Below, piece by piece: positions 35,150 to 44,724 of a DNA stretch of 64,000 nt (position 1 is the stretch's first letter; every line of letters starts with the position of its first letter). Below the pieces are notes generated by a model. The model did no database searches. It worked only from the letters and a program-made list of their open reading frames with translations, and was not told where the DNA came from. This DNA is from Rhodobacteraceae bacterium Alg231-30 (GTDB taxonomy: Bacteria > Pseudomonadota > Alphaproteobacteria > Rhodobacterales > Rhodobacteraceae), in contig FREU01000003.1 of assembly GCA_900143615.1 (NCBI GenBank), forward strand, positions 360,237 through 424,236, read 5' to 3'. A program made the translations under genes and the position numbers.

Positions 35150-35617
35150 ATGTCCCGAACAATTGACTACGGAAACCTTATGCACCGCGCCATGCGGAGC
35201 CTTATTCAGGATGTTCTGACAGACGTGCAAAAAAATGGTCTCCCCGGTGAGCATCATTTTTTCATCACCTTTGATACACAGCATCCAGACGTCGAAATCG
35301 CCGATTGGCTGAGTGATCGCTACCCCGGTGAAATGACCGTGGTAATGCAACATTGGTACGACAATCTGACTGTCACGGATCAGGGCTTTTCTATCACCCT
35401 TAACTTTGGTGATGCGCCAGAGCCGCTCTATATCCCCTACGATTCGATCAAAACCTTTGTAGATCCTTCGGTTGAATTCGGGCTGCGCTTTGAAACGCAG
35501 GATGATGAAGACGACGAGGACATCGACGAAGATCTCGACGAGATCACCCTCGAAGAAGTCCCGGAAGAAGACCGCAAAGACGCAGAAGTTGTGTCTTTGG
35601 ATAGTTTCCGCAAATAA
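35150..35617 (+). CDS. sspB: ClpXP adaptor SspB (alpha type)
   Basis: A 155-residue adaptor. The folded domain (residues 1-115) includes DYGNLMHRAMRSLIQDVL and LPGEHHFFITFDTQHPDV. An acidic linker (DDEDDEDIDEDLDE) and a short C-terminal ClpX-binding tail, AEVVSLDSFRK, follow. SspB binds the N-terminal part of the ssrA tag and delivers tagged proteins to ClpXP. The ssrA gene itself lies 2.8 kb upstream, an attractive pairing. It has its own promoter region after chrA. Confidence 0.9.
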   Translation: MSRTIDYGNLMHRAMRSLIQDVLTDVQKNGLPGEHHFFITFDTQHPDVEIADWLSDRYPGEMTVVMQHWYDNLTVTDQGFSITLNFGDAPEPLYIPYDSIKTFVDPSVEFGLRFETQDDEDDEDIDEDLDEITLEEVPEEDRKDAEVVSLDSFRK

Positions 35618-35855
35618 GTTCTCACCTGATATGCTGCGGGGACCTTCCCGCTCCGTTCGGGCTGCGTTTTGGTTGGAAACGCAGACCAAACCGCTGCTGC
35701 ACATCCTGAAATGGATACATTTAAACGGTTTTTTCGCCTCGCAGCGCACAAAGCGCAAAGAAACATGGGCCGTTAGCGGTATCCCACGGTATACAGTATT
35801 GCACTTTGACCGTTCTGCGTTATGACACTCCTGACTTGATATACCGGAGGTTACA

Positions 35856-37250
35856 ATGGCTCAAACCCGCACCGAAACCGACAGCTTTGGCCCGCTGGAA
35901 GTTCCTTCCGACAAATACTGGGGCGCCCAAACCCAGCGCTCGATCATGAATTTCCCGATTGGCTGGGAAAAACAGCCCATCGCCATCGTGCGTGCATTGG
36001 GCGTGATCAAACAGGCCTGCGCCATGGAGAACAAATCCACAGGCAAAATGGATGCCAAAATCGCAGATGCGGTTATTGAGGCCGCCTCCGAAGTGGTTGC
36101 AGGCAAGTTTGACGACAACTTCCCGCTTGTTGTCTGGCAAACTGGGTCTGGCACCCAATCCAACATGAACTCCAACGAGGTCATCGCCAACCGCGCGATC
36201 GAAATCCTCGGCGGCGTGATCGGCTCCAAGGACCCCGTTCACCCCAATGACCACTGCAACATGGGTCAGTCGTCCAACGACACCTTCCCCACCGCGATGC
36301 ACATTGCTGCCGCGATGACAGTGCGCGACGTGCTGCTGCCAGGATTGAACAAGCTGCTCGCCGGACTTGAGCAGAAATCTGATGAGTTCAAAGACATCAT
36401 CAAAATTGGCCGCACCCATACCCAGGACGCCACTCCGCTGACATTGGGTCAGGAATTTGGCGGCTATGCCCATCAGATCCGCCAAGGCATTGCCCGCATC
36501 GAAGCTGCCCTACCCGGCATCTACGAACTCGCCCAAGGCGGCACCGCTGTTGGCACTGGCCTGAACACTCAAAACGGCTGGGGTGAGGCTGTGGCGGCCC
36601 ATATGGCAAATATCACTGGCCTGCCGTTTGTCACTGCCCCCAACAAATTTGAAGCACTCGCCGCCCATGACGCCATGGTCTTTATGTCCGGTGCTTTGGC
36701 CACTGTGGCGGGCTCGATGTATAAAATCGCCAATGACATCCGTTTCTTGGGCTCCGGCCCCCGTTCCGGTCTCGGCGAATTGATCCTGCCTGAGAACGAG
36801 CCCGGCTCTTCCATCATGCCCGGTAAGGTCAACCCGACCCAAGCCGAAGCCATGACGCAGGTTGCAGCGCACGTGATGGGCAACAACGCAGCGATGACTT
36901 TCGCAGGCTCACAAGGCCACTTTGAACTCAACGTCTACAACCCGATGATGTCTTATAACCTGTTGCAATCCATGCAGCTTTTGGGCGACGTTGCCGACAG
37001 CTTTACAGAGCGTATGCTGCTGGGCATTCAGGCGAACGAGCCCCGCATCGACAAGCTGATGAAAGAATCGCTGATGCTGGTGACAGCTCTTGCGCCCACC
37101 ATCGGCTATGACAACGCCACCAAAGTTGCCAAGACCGCACATAAGAACGGCACCACCCTCAAAGAAGAAGCCATCGCGCTTGGCTTTGTGGATGAGGCAA
37201 CCTTTGATGCGGTTGTGCGCCCCGAACAAATGATCGGTCCCAAAGACTGA
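35856..37250 (+). CDS. fumC: class II fumarate hydratase
   Basis: A 464-residue enzyme of the fumarase/aspartase superfamily. Conserved regions are [20 protein letters not shown] (near residue 95), [41 protein letters not shown] and the signature [16 protein letters not shown] near 318. It interconverts fumarate and malate in the TCA cycle, without an iron-sulfur cluster. GGAGG precedes the ATG; a strong terminator follows. The 238 bp upstream holds its promoter and nothing else I can identify. Confidence 0.97.
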   Translation: MAQTRTETDSFGPLEVPSDKYWGAQTQRSIMNFPIGWEKQPIAIVRALGVIKQACAMENKSTGKMDAKIADAVIEAASEVVAGKFDDNFPLVVWQTGSGTQSNMNSNEVIANRAIEILGGVIGSKDPVHPNDHCNMGQSSNDTFPTAMHIAAAMTVRDVLLPGLNKLLAGLEQKSDEFKDIIKIGRTHTQDATPLTLGQEFGGYAHQIRQGIARIEAALPGIYELAQGGTAVGTGLNTQNGWGEAVAAHMANITGLPFVTAPNKFEALAAHDAMVFMSGALATVAGSMYKIANDIRFLGSGPRSGLGELILPENEPGSSIMPGKVNPTQAEAMTQVAAHVMGNNAAMTFAGSQGHFELNVYNPMMSYNLLQSMQLLGDVADSFTERMLLGIQANEPRIDKLMKESLMLVTALAPTIGYDNATKVAKTAHKNGTTLKEEAIALGFVDEATFDAVVRPEQMIGPKD

Positions 37251-37273
37251 TTATTCAAAGAGATGATTTGACA

Positions 37274-37302
37274 GGGGCAGCCACGCGCTGCCCCTTTTCT
37301 TT
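37274..37302 (+). terminator. intrinsic terminator after fumC
   Basis: Stem GGGGCAG (37274-37280) with CTGCCCC (37288-37294), followed by TTTTCTTTT. Confidence 0.88.
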
Positions 37303-37329
37303 TGCGCGCTCACAAGGCAAAGTTGCGCC

Positions 37330-37500
37330 ATGAGCATCGTCAATCTCAATAAGTTCCGCAAAGCCAAAACCCGCGCAGACAAAAAGGCGCAGGCGGATGA
37401 AAACGCAGTGAAATTTGGGCGCACCAAGTCCGAAAAAAACCGCGAAAAGACAGAAGCGACCAAGGCAAAACGCGAGCTGGACGGAAAAAAACGCACATGA
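37330..37500 (+). CDS. DUF4169 family small basic protein
   Basis: A 56-residue, highly basic protein (start MSIVNLNKFRKAKTRADKKAQADENAVKFGRTKSEK in essence: Lys/Arg-rich helix throughout). The conserved NLN(K/R)xRK start and KFGRTK block match DUF4169, an alphaproteobacterial family of unknown function. It overlaps the following ribbon-helix-helix gene by 4 bp (ATGA), so the two are co-translated. Confidence 0.8.
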   Translation: MSIVNLNKFRKAKTRADKKAQADENAVKFGRTKSEKNREKTEATKAKRELDGKKRT

Positions 37501-37727
37501 GCGCACGCCCCGTCAAACGCTCGCTCACCCTGCGTGGCCACCGGACAAGTGTTTCTCTTGAGGATGCCTTCTGGCGTGCCTTCCGCGACATTGCCGAGAA
37601 AAGCAACAAACCTATCAATGTATTAGCAGCCGAAATTGATGCAGAACGCGACCTTGAAACCGGCCTGGCCACCGCCATCCGGCTGTATGTTCTGCAATAC
37701 TATCAGAAAATGGCCGCTCTGAACTGA
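37497..37727 (+). CDS. ribbon-helix-helix domain protein
   Basis: A 76-residue protein with an RHH_4-type DNA-binding fold: the strand KRSLTLRGHRTSVSLED is followed by helices FWRAFRDIAEKSNKPINVLAAEI and a C-terminal AIRLYVLQYY. It may be a small transcription factor. No toxin partner is present; the upstream overlapping gene encodes DUF4169. The pair is often seen together in Rhodobacteraceae (family knowledge, not tested here). Confidence 0.82.
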   Translation: MSARPVKRSLTLRGHRTSVSLEDAFWRAFRDIAEKSNKPINVLAAEIDAERDLETGLATAIRLYVLQYYQKMAALN

Positions 37728-37753
37728 CCAAGCGCCTTGGGTCAGAAACAGGC

Positions 37754-38164
37754 TTAGACAGCCTGCGAGCTTACCAGACGAATACGCTCAATCATCGCGC
37801 GCAACCCGTTGGAGCGTTGCGAAGACAGATGATCGTTCAGCCCCAGCCGTTCCAGCTCAGCCCGCGCATCAACCTCTAGCACATCAGACACCGCCAAACC
37901 GTTGTAAAGCTTGCGCAATACCGCGATCAAACCGCTGACAATCATCGCATCACTTGCGCCTTCAAAGCTGAACACGCCGTTCTCGATGGTAGGATGCAAC
38001 CAAACCTGACTTGCACAGCCATCAACCTTGGTGGCCGCCACCCGCAGAGCCTCAGCCAACTCAGGCATATCTTTGCCCTGTTCGATCACATAGCGATAGC
38101 GATCTTCCCAATCCTCAATGAATTCGAAATCTTCCACAATCTCTTCGAATGCTTCGCTCGCCAT
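37754..38164 (-). CDS. SufE family protein
   Basis: A 136-residue sulfur-acceptor protein. The persulfide-carrying Cys lies in KVDGCASQVWLHP near residue 52, preceded by EFIEDWEDRYRYVIEQGK, the family N-terminus. SufE accepts sulfur from SufS and stimulates Fe-S cluster assembly. No suf operon is adjacent, so it is a stand-alone gene here. GGAGA precedes the ATG. Confidence 0.92.
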   Translation of the reverse strand: MASEAFEEIVEDFEFIEDWEDRYRYVIEQGKDMPELAEALRVAATKVDGCASQVWLHPTIENGVFSFEGASDAMIVSGLIAVLRKLYNGLAVSDVLEVDARAELERLGLNDHLSSQRSNGLRAMIERIRLVSSQAV

Positions 38165-38290
38165 CTGCGTTCTCCTTGTTCGTCTCTTTCACCTAAGGAC
38201 GTGCGCTCAAAAGGTCCAGCCCCGGCTTTGATGCTTTTCAACAGCGTTCAGATACGCTACCTCATTGTCTCAAAGAATGAGGCCTGATCG

Positions 38291-38797
38291 ATGCGTACTG
38301 CTCTAACATTGTTGGTGATTTCAACACTCACACTGTCTGGATGCCAATCCCGACTAAACCCCGTGAATTGGTTTGGCGGCAAGGATCAACCCGTCGCGAC
38401 AGCTGAGAACACCAATCCGCTGATGGAAGGCACCGAAGAAACCGACGGTGGGCTTTTCAAGCGTCCTGATGACCCGTCCTACAGCGGCACCTCGGTGTAT
38501 CAGGTCAATTCAGTTTCCATGCAACGCGTGTCCGAAGGCTCTTTGTTGTCTGTGGTGGGCGTGACCTCAATCCACGGCGCATTTGATGCACGTTTGGTGG
38601 CGCGCAATGATGGAAAACCCGAAGGCGGCGTTCTCACATTGGACCTTTTGGCGATCCATCCCGTTGGCGCTTATACAGGCGGCACAGAGCAATCGCGCGA
38701 AATCACCGCCGCAGTTGTTTTGACAGAACAGGATCTTCAAGGTGTGCGCAGCGTTCAGGTCGCCGCCGCATCTAATGCACGTTCAGCGCGCCGCTAA
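38291..38797 (+). CDS. hypothetical lipoprotein
   Basis: A 168-residue protein with a lipoprotein signal (LLVISTLTLSGCQSR; lipobox LSGC, Cys18). The mature part has a Q/N-poor, beta-rich segment (YQVNSVSMQRVSEGSLLSVVG; GVLTLDLLAIHPVGAYTGG). I do not recognise the family. It is probably anchored in the outer membrane. It is divergent from sufE and convergent with rnd. Confidence 0.7.
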   Translation: MRTALTLLVISTLTLSGCQSRLNPVNWFGGKDQPVATAENTNPLMEGTEETDGGLFKRPDDPSYSGTSVYQVNSVSMQRVSEGSLLSVVGVTSIHGAFDARLVARNDGKPEGGVLTLDLLAIHPVGAYTGGTEQSREITAAVVLTEQDLQGVRSVQVAAASNARSARR

Positions 38798-38823
38798 TCC
38801 GCGACGCGTAAACGCTTAAAACA

Positions 38824-39984
38824 TTAGTTTAGCGATATAATCTTGACTGAGCCACGTTTGGCGGCAAGGGCAACCTTGCCTTCGCACAACCGGATCGCGT
38901 CAGCGCCAAACACTTCATGACGCCAGCCTTCTAGCGCCCCCACATCGCGCGACCCTGCCGCCAGTGCGTCCAGATCAGCCGCAGATGCGATCAACTTGGG
39001 CGCAACACCTGAACTTTCGGTTTTGGCTTTCAACAGAACCCGCAGCAAATCCGCCAATGCGGGATCAACATTTTGCTTATCGTCGCGTTTTTCGACCTTA
39101 GGCAGGTCTTCAGCCGGGCAATTCAACCCGTCTTCCACAGCCTTCAAAATCCCATCAGCGATCTCGCCTTTGCGGGCTTCGCGCAACAACAGCCGCGAAC
39201 GGCCCAAATCGGCAGCCGACCGTGGTTTGGTTGACGCCAGTTCTACCAGAGCGTCGTCTTTATAAACCCGATTGCGCGGAACATTTCGACTTTGCGCATA
39301 GCCTTCACGGAACCGTGCCAGCTCACGCACAATCGCGAGGAATTTTGACGAGTTCGTGCGCGTCTTCACGCGCTTCCACGCCTCAGATGGTTTGATGGTA
39401 TAGGTCTCAGGACGGGTCAGCATTTGCAATTCTTGCTGCACCCAATGACTGCGTCCGCTTTCTTCAAGCTTGGCGGCCAGAAATTCGTAAATTTTGCGCA
39501 GATGGGTCACATCTGCCAGCGCATAGGTTTTTTGCGCATCCGTCAGAGGACGGCGTGACCAATCAGTGAAGCGCGAACTTTTATCTAGCCCCTGCTTGGC
39601 GATCTTGCGCACCAGCGTTTCATAGCCTGCCTGCTCGCCGAACCCACACACCATTGCCGCAACTTGCGTGTCAAACAACGGATCGGGAAAAACACCGGCC
39701 TCAACAAAGAAGATTTCCAGATCCTGACGGGCGGCGTGGAACACTTTGACCACGCTTGTGTCGCGAAAAAGCTCATACATGGGCTCTAGCGACAGATCCT
39801 CCACCAGTGGATCAATCAAAACCGCGTTTTCGTCCCCTTCGCCCGGATAGGCCATCTGGATCAAACACAGCTTGGAATAATACGTCCGCTCTCGCAAAAA
39901 TTCTGTGTCAATTGTCACATAATCGTGGCGTCGCGCCATTTCACAGAATTGCGCGAGTTCGTCCGTGGTGGTCAGGGTTTTCAT
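38824..39984 (-). CDS. rnd: ribonuclease D
   Basis: A 386-residue DEDD exonuclease. Exo I is TIDTEFLRERTYYSKLCLIQ near residue 25, Exo II is VKVFHAARQDLEIF and Exo III includes KTYALADVTHL with the catalytic Tyr and Asp. One or two HRDC-type helical domains follow (AWKRVKTR; LRVLLKAKTE). It trims tRNA and other structured RNA 3' ends. It follows purN in the same direction with an 87 bp gap. Confidence 0.93.
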   Translation of the reverse strand: MKTLTTTDELAQFCEMARRHDYVTIDTEFLRERTYYSKLCLIQMAYPGEGDENAVLIDPLVEDLSLEPMYELFRDTSVVKVFHAARQDLEIFFVEAGVFPDPLFDTQVAAMVCGFGEQAGYETLVRKIAKQGLDKSSRFTDWSRRPLTDAQKTYALADVTHLRKIYEFLAAKLEESGRSHWVQQELQMLTRPETYTIKPSEAWKRVKTRTNSSKFLAIVRELARFREGYAQSRNVPRNRVYKDDALVELASTKPRSAADLGRSRLLLREARKGEIADGILKAVEDGLNCPAEDLPKVEKRDDKQNVDPALADLLRVLLKAKTESSGVAPKLIASAADLDALAAGSRDVGALEGWRHEVFGADAIRLCEGKVALAAKRGSVKIISLN

Positions 39985-40071
39985 ATGTCGCTGATCTTCT
40001 TATTCTGATTTAGCAAGAGTGGTTCATTCAGACCTACTTAGAATTCGGCCAGAATGCAATTGAACGCGCCC

Positions 40072-40665
40072 TTACAACTGAACAGGTGTTGCATCTCCCG
40101 CAGCAAAGCGTCGCAAAACGGCGGGATACAGGCGATGTTCCTGCACCAAGACACGCGCCGCAAGGCTATCTGGCGTGTCATTTTCTTTGATGGGCACACG
40201 TGCTTGACCAAGGATCGGTCCGTCATCCAACGCAGGCGTGACCAGATGCACAGTGCAGCCGTGCTCACTGTCACCCGCGTCCAATGCACGCGCATGGGTA
40301 TGCAAACCTTTGTATTTAGGCAGCAATGAAGGATGAATATTGAGCATCCGCCCCTCCCAAGGGGCAACAAACCCTTCGGTCAGAACCCGCATAAATCCGG
40401 CCAAACACAAGATGTCCGGAGACACTTTGTCTAGTTCCGCCTGAAGCGCTGCTTCAAACGCCACCCGATCTCCTTTGAACGGGCGATGATCGACAACAGC
40501 GGTCGCAACCCCCATGTCGGCGGCCTTTTTCAACCCACCAGCGTCGGCACTATTGGCCAGCACCAACACCGGCTCGCCTGCATGGTCGCCGCTTTGCATG
40601 TCTTCCAGAAGGCGGACCATATTTGATCCGCCGCCTGAAATGAAAATTGCGACGCGTTTGCTCAC
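40072..40665 (-). CDS. purN: phosphoribosylglycinamide formyltransferase
   Basis: A 197-residue enzyme. It has the P-loop-like [17 protein letters not shown] at the start, [32 protein letters not shown] with the catalytic His, and [17 protein letters not shown]. It transfers formyl from 10-formyl-THF to GAR, the third step of purine synthesis. It overlaps purM by 4 bp, giving the usual purM-purN pair. Confidence 0.95.
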   Translation of the reverse strand: MSKRVAIFISGGGSNMVRLLEDMQSGDHAGEPVLVLANSADAGGLKKAADMGVATAVVDHRPFKGDRVAFEAALQAELDKVSPDILCLAGFMRVLTEGFVAPWEGRMLNIHPSLLPKYKGLHTHARALDAGDSEHGCTVHLVTPALDDGPILGQARVPIKENDTPDSLAARVLVQEHRLYPAVLRRFAAGDATPVQL

Positions 40666-41708
40666 AGCAGGCTGCCCGAATAACCCACGCCCTGCCCTTC
40701 AACAACTGAGCCCAGACGATAGACAGTTTCGCCTTCATCCTTCAGCAGAGCCTCAATCGCATCCGCTTGGTCGGCGGCCACCGACAGGATCATGCCAACG
40801 CCACAGTTGAAAGTCTTCAGCATTTCTGCCTGCTCCATGCCGCCAGTGGCCGCGAGCCATTTGAACACGCCAGCAAGCTCCCAAGCGTCCAGATCAATTT
40901 CGGCCCCCAGATCATCGGGCAAAACACGTGGCAGGTTTTCCGTCAAACCGCCGCCTGTGATGTGGGCCAGCGCATGTACGCCACCAGCGCGCACCGCAGC
41001 CAGAGCTTGCTTAACATACAAACGAGTCGGCGCCAGCAAGGCCGCACCCAATGTGCCATCGCCCCATGGGCAATCATCATCCCAGCCAAGACCCGAGATT
41101 TCGACCAGTTTGCGCACCAGAGAATACCCGTTGGAATGCACCCCGTTGGACGCAAGACCAATCAGAACGTCGCCTGCAACAACACCTGCTGGCAAATCCG
41201 TTCCGCGCTCCATTGCACCAACCGAGAACCCCGCCAGATCGAAATCACCCGCATCATACATGCCGGGCATTTCAGCGGTTTCCCCACCAATCAGGGCACA
41301 ACCGGACTGAAAACAGCCCTCTGCAATGCCTTCCACGATGCGGGCGGCCTGCTCTGTCTCAAGCTTACCTGTGGCGAAATAATCTAGGAAAAACAGTGGC
41401 TCAGCACCTTGGCAAACCAGATCATTAACGCACATCGCGACCAGATCAATGCCAACGCCATCAACATTGCCGGTATCAATTGCGATCCGCAGTTTGGTGC
41501 CAACACCATCGGTGGCGGCCACAAGGATCGGATCCTCATATCCGGCTGCTTTTAGATCAAACAAAGCGCCAAAACCGCCAAGTCCCGCCATGACGCCCGA
41601 GCGTGAAGTGCGCTTGGCTGCGGGTTTGATACGTTCCACCAACGCGTTGCCCGCATCAATATCTACACCAGCGTCTGCATATGTAATGCCGTTCTTGCCG
41701 TCGCTCAT
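40662..41708 (-). CDS. purM: phosphoribosylformylglycinamidine cyclo-ligase
   Basis: A 348-residue enzyme (the usual length). Motifs are [18 protein letters not shown] at the start, [42 protein letters not shown] and [14 protein letters not shown]. It forms AIR in purine synthesis. The ATG at 41708 follows TAGGA; longer in-frame starts (to 41864) would add a tail that no PurM has. Confidence 0.96.
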   Translation of the reverse strand: MSDGKNGITYADAGVDIDAGNALVERIKPAAKRTSRSGVMAGLGGFGALFDLKAAGYEDPILVAATDGVGTKLRIAIDTGNVDGVGIDLVAMCVNDLVCQGAEPLFFLDYFATGKLETEQAARIVEGIAEGCFQSGCALIGGETAEMPGMYDAGDFDLAGFSVGAMERGTDLPAGVVAGDVLIGLASNGVHSNGYSLVRKLVEISGLGWDDDCPWGDGTLGAALLAPTRLYVKQALAAVRAGGVHALAHITGGGLTENLPRVLPDDLGAEIDLDAWELAGVFKWLAATGGMEQAEMLKTFNCGVGMILSVAADQADAIEALLKDEGETVYRLGSVVEGQGVGYSGSLL

Positions 41709-41880
41709 CTCAAGGATCCTACATAACAATGTCGTTTGGCGCATTGCCTTACTGCATTGTCGGCCCAAAGGAAACACTCGCGGTTGCGACCATTCATTGG
41801 CATCAGAATTCCGCCACAAGGCAAAGATTGATTTGCCTGCTTGACCCTGCCTTATGGCTTGCATAATCAGGGTGTCAGGC

Positions 41881-41956
41881 GGGCCTGTAGCTCAACGGTT
41901 AGAGCAGAGCGCTCATAACGCTTTGGTTGGGGGTTCAAATCCCTCCGGGCCTACCA
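41881..41956 (+). tRNA. tRNA-Ile2 (CAT anticodon, lysidine-modified)
   Basis: A 76-nt cloverleaf starting GGGCCTGTAGCTC, anticodon CAT at 41914-41916, T arm GGTTCAAATCC, encoded CCA end. The GGTTAGAGCAG D-arm and CGCTTTGGTTG region resemble tRNA-Ile(CAU) rather than elongator or initiator tRNA-Met, so it probably reads AUA after TilS modification. Confidence 0.88.
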
Positions 41957-41986
41957 TCTTCCGCCCCAATTCAATTGGTTGGCCCC

Positions 41987-43291
41987 TTAGCGCGCCAAAA
42001 CAATATCGGCCCGCAAACCACCCAAGCTTGCGCTTTCGCCCAATCGCAGCACACCGCCATGCGCACGTGCCACGTCCGCCGCGATTGAGAGTCCCAAGCC
42101 CACGCCAAGCCCCTTGTTTTGATTTCGTGCCGGCTCAAGACGTGCAAATGGCTTAAGCGCTTCTTCGCGATTTTCCGCCGCGATGCCCGGCCCGTCGTCC
42201 TCGACGCGGATTCGCAGTGATTTCTCGGTCAACGTGACAGAAACCTCAGCCTTCTCGCCATATCGCACCGCATTCCCAATCAGGTTTTCAATCGCACGCC
42301 GCATCGCCACCAGCCTCAGCGGCATCTGACCGTCTCCAGTTGCCTCAACCAAAGTCACCTGCTGCCCGCCACGGGCGCAATCAGACACGATCTGCGTGAC
42401 CATTTCGACTGGATCCACATCACTGGCTTCACCTTCGGAATCGCTGCGCGCAAAGCTTAGAAACGCATCCAGCATGCGCTGCATCTCTTCAACATCGCGC
42501 TCCAAAGGTTCACGCTCTTCATCCTCCAGCAGCGAAAGACCCAGCTTAAAGCGTGTCAGGGGTGTTCTGAGATCATGACTCACGCCAGAGAGCATCAACG
42601 TGCGCTGTTCAATCTGGCGTTCGATACGCGCGCGCATGTCCAAAAATGCATTACCTGCTGCACGCACCTCAGTGGCCCCACCTGGCGAGTAACGTATGAT
42701 GCGCCCGCGCCCAAAAGCCTCGGAAGCGACAGCCAACTTGGTAATCGGGCGCAATTGATTACGCAGATAAATGTAGGCCACAACCGTTAGCAGAAACCCA
42801 AAAAACACCATATTTACAAACAGCTGATGTGAGTTTGACGCAGACACCCGATTGCGGTCAAACTCGATTTCCACCAACTCAGTTGCTGTTTGGGCAAACA
42901 GACGAACCCTGCGTGAGTCGCCCAATTGGACTACCTGAATTTCCGGCACCTGTTCCACAAACACGCGGGTCAAAATGCGTCCGGAAAAATCGTACCAAAT
43001 ACGTTCATTGTTTCCATCTATTCGATCTGGAAACGAGAGCTGCATATCCAGCCCCTCAAGAATTGCCTCCAAGACCTCTGGGGCTTCATGCCGGTGCGCA
43101 ACGCTTTCAAGAACCAAATTCACTTCACGCGAAGCAGCCCGCGTCATCTGATTGGTTACGCCTTCAAAATGACGTTGAATAAGACCAAACGAGACCACCA
43201 ATTGCAGCAGCACCACTGGCAGGACCAGAATAAGCGCCGCCCGCCCGTAAAGGCTTCTGGGCATGTATTGTTTGAGCCATTTGAAAAACAT
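41987..43291 (-). CDS. sensor histidine kinase, EnvZ-like
   Basis: About 434 residues. TM1 (AALILVLPVVLLQLVVSFGLI), a periplasmic domain of about 130 residues, TM2 (VFFGFLLTVVAYIYL), HAMP, HisKA with the phosphoacceptor in SGVSHDLRTPLTRF, then HATPase (ENLIGNAVRYGE; DDGPGIA; GVGLGLSIAADV). The DLRTPLTR motif is typical of EnvZ-class kinases. No response regulator gene is adjacent, so it is an orphan here. The ATG at 43291 avoids overlap with the divergent MBL gene (AAGG at spacing 7); the frame reaches 43363. Confidence 0.85.
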   Translation of the reverse strand: MFFKWLKQYMPRSLYGRAALILVLPVVLLQLVVSFGLIQRHFEGVTNQMTRAASREVNLVLESVAHRHEAPEVLEAILEGLDMQLSFPDRIDGNNERIWYDFSGRILTRVFVEQVPEIQVVQLGDSRRVRLFAQTATELVEIEFDRNRVSASNSHQLFVNMVFFGFLLTVVAYIYLRNQLRPITKLAVASEAFGRGRIIRYSPGGATEVRAAGNAFLDMRARIERQIEQRTLMLSGVSHDLRTPLTRFKLGLSLLEDEEREPLERDVEEMQRMLDAFLSFARSDSEGEASDVDPVEMVTQIVSDCARGGQQVTLVEATGDGQMPLRLVAMRRAIENLIGNAVRYGEKAEVSVTLTEKSLRIRVEDDGPGIAAENREEALKPFARLEPARNQNKGLGVGLGLSIAADVARAHGGVLRLGESASLGGLRADIVLAR

Positions 43292-43330
43292 GCCTAAACC
43301 TTGCAGTGACATTGCGCTAAAGGAAAGACC

Positions 43331-44245
43331 ATGGACGCCGGAATTTTGGCATTTAACCCCCAAGCAGGACAGGCCGAGACCTTACAGGCCGGTTTACGCC
43401 GCGTTCTTGCGCCCAACCCTTCACCAATGACCTTTCGCGGCACCAATACCTACCTCATTGGAACCCGCGAGATTGCTGTCATTGACCCGGGGCCGGACGA
43501 TTCCGCGCATCTGAACGCGATTCTTGCCGCCTTGGACGCGGCACAATCCATCAGCCACATCTTTGTCACCCATGCGCATTTGGACCACTCCCCGCTTGCC
43601 GCACGTCTCGCAGATGTCACCGGCGCGCCGATTCTTGCCTTTGGGGGTCCACACTCCGGTCGAAGCCCCGTCATGCAGGATCTGGCTCAACGCGGGCTTG
43701 CTGGAGGTGGAGAAGGTGTAGATGAAAGCTTTGCACCTACGCAGATCATTAAGGATGGTGACATAGTTCATGGCGACGGCTGGGCCTTAGAAGCGCTGCA
43801 CACACCAGGTCATTTCGGCAATCATCTGTCCTTTGCATGGGAGGATGTTTGTTTTTGCGGTGACCATGTGATGGGCTGGGCCAGCTCTCTTGTGTCACCG
43901 CCCGACGGAGATCTCACCGACTTTATGGAATCGTGCCGAAAATTGCTGTCACGGACATGGCGAGTCTTTCATGCGGGACACGGAGCGCCAATTGAATCAC
44001 CATCAGAGCGTCTAAAGTGGCTCATGGCTCACCGTCTCGGGCGCGAAAGCCAGATTCTTGAGGATTTATCCCGCGCGCCCTCCGGTGCCTCTGAACTCGC
44101 TGCGCGGATTTACACCGAAACGCCGCCGCCCCTCATGCCCGCCGCAACCCGCAATGTATTCGCGCATTTAGTTGATTTATATGGGAAAAAAATTGTCACA
44201 GCGCAGGGCGAGCTAAGCGCCAACGCGATATTTGAGCGCCTTTGA
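43331..44245 (+). CDS. MBL-fold metallo-hydrolase (LACTB2-like)
   Basis: A 304-residue metallo-beta-lactamase fold protein. Zinc motifs: THAHLDHSPLAARL near residue 78, then HTPGHFGNHLSF and CGDHVMGW. A C-terminal winged-helix segment (EDLSRAPSGASELAARIYTE) is as in LACTB2-like nucleases or thioesterases. Its substrate is unknown. It is divergent from the EnvZ-like kinase with 39 bp between starts. Confidence 0.85.
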   Translation: MDAGILAFNPQAGQAETLQAGLRRVLAPNPSPMTFRGTNTYLIGTREIAVIDPGPDDSAHLNAILAALDAAQSISHIFVTHAHLDHSPLAARLADVTGAPILAFGGPHSGRSPVMQDLAQRGLAGGGEGVDESFAPTQIIKDGDIVHGDGWALEALHTPGHFGNHLSFAWEDVCFCGDHVMGWASSLVSPPDGDLTDFMESCRKLLSRTWRVFHAGHGAPIESPSERLKWLMAHRLGRESQILEDLSRAPSGASELAARIYTETPPPLMPAATRNVFAHLVDLYGKKIVTAQGELSANAIFERL

Positions 44246-44325
44246 ATTTTTTTTGCAGAAATTCAATTTTCTTATCAAAAGGCTCTGGACGTCCCCAAAA
44301 ACCATAGCTATATCACGCCTCACAT

Positions 44326-44400
44326 TCCGGCGTAGCTCAGCGGTAGAGCAGTTGACTGTTAATCAATTGGTCGTAGGTTCGATCCCTACCGCCGGAGCCA
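44326..44400 (+). tRNA. tRNA-Asn (GTT)
   Basis: A 75-nt cloverleaf: TCCGGCG acceptor 5' strand pairing with CGCCGGA, D arm AGCTCAGCGG, anticodon GTT in CTGTTAATC, T arm GGTTCGATCC, 3' end GCCA with encoded CCA. It marks the left edge of the AT-richer accessory patch. Confidence 0.97.
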
Positions 44401-44408
44401 AAGATTAC

Positions 44409-44440
44409 AAGGGCTTAGTGAGAAATCGCTAAGCCCTTTT
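44409..44440 (+). terminator. terminator after tRNA-Asn
   Basis: Stem AAGGGCTTAG (44409-44418) with CTAAGCCCTT (44429-44438), followed by T. It lies nine bases after the tRNA. Confidence 0.85.
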
Positions 44441-44724
44441 GGTTTCTTAGGCTCAATTTAGGCTCAGAAACCTTTGGATTTTCCCACGAAAACTTATGTT
44501 CCGCCATGTGCAGCTGCTTCGTACAGAACAGAACTGGATGGATAGCATGCTTTGATCATGCTCAAACTTGTTCCTCAAGTAACGTGCGGTTTCACGCATA
44601 AATGGGCACGTCTTGACTGAGATTGTTTCCGATTGCTTGGATACTCAAAATCAACGAAGTGGCGGTCGACAGCCATAAATATGGTGCGAAGAACAACAAC
44701 CTAGTATAGGGCATTCATTATAAG
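44441..44724. other. non-coding stretch at the edge of the accessory patch
   Basis: About 280 bp between the tRNA-Asn terminator and the first accessory gene stop. It contains a short direct repeat (GGCTCA, twice near 44450-44466) but no convincing gene, integrase remnant or second copy of the tRNA 3' end. Confidence 0.5.

Noticed and set aside
41709-41864. 52-residue N-terminal extension of PurM
   Set aside because: PurM normally begins at the [13 protein letters not shown] region; a ribosome-binding site precedes the ATG at 41708.
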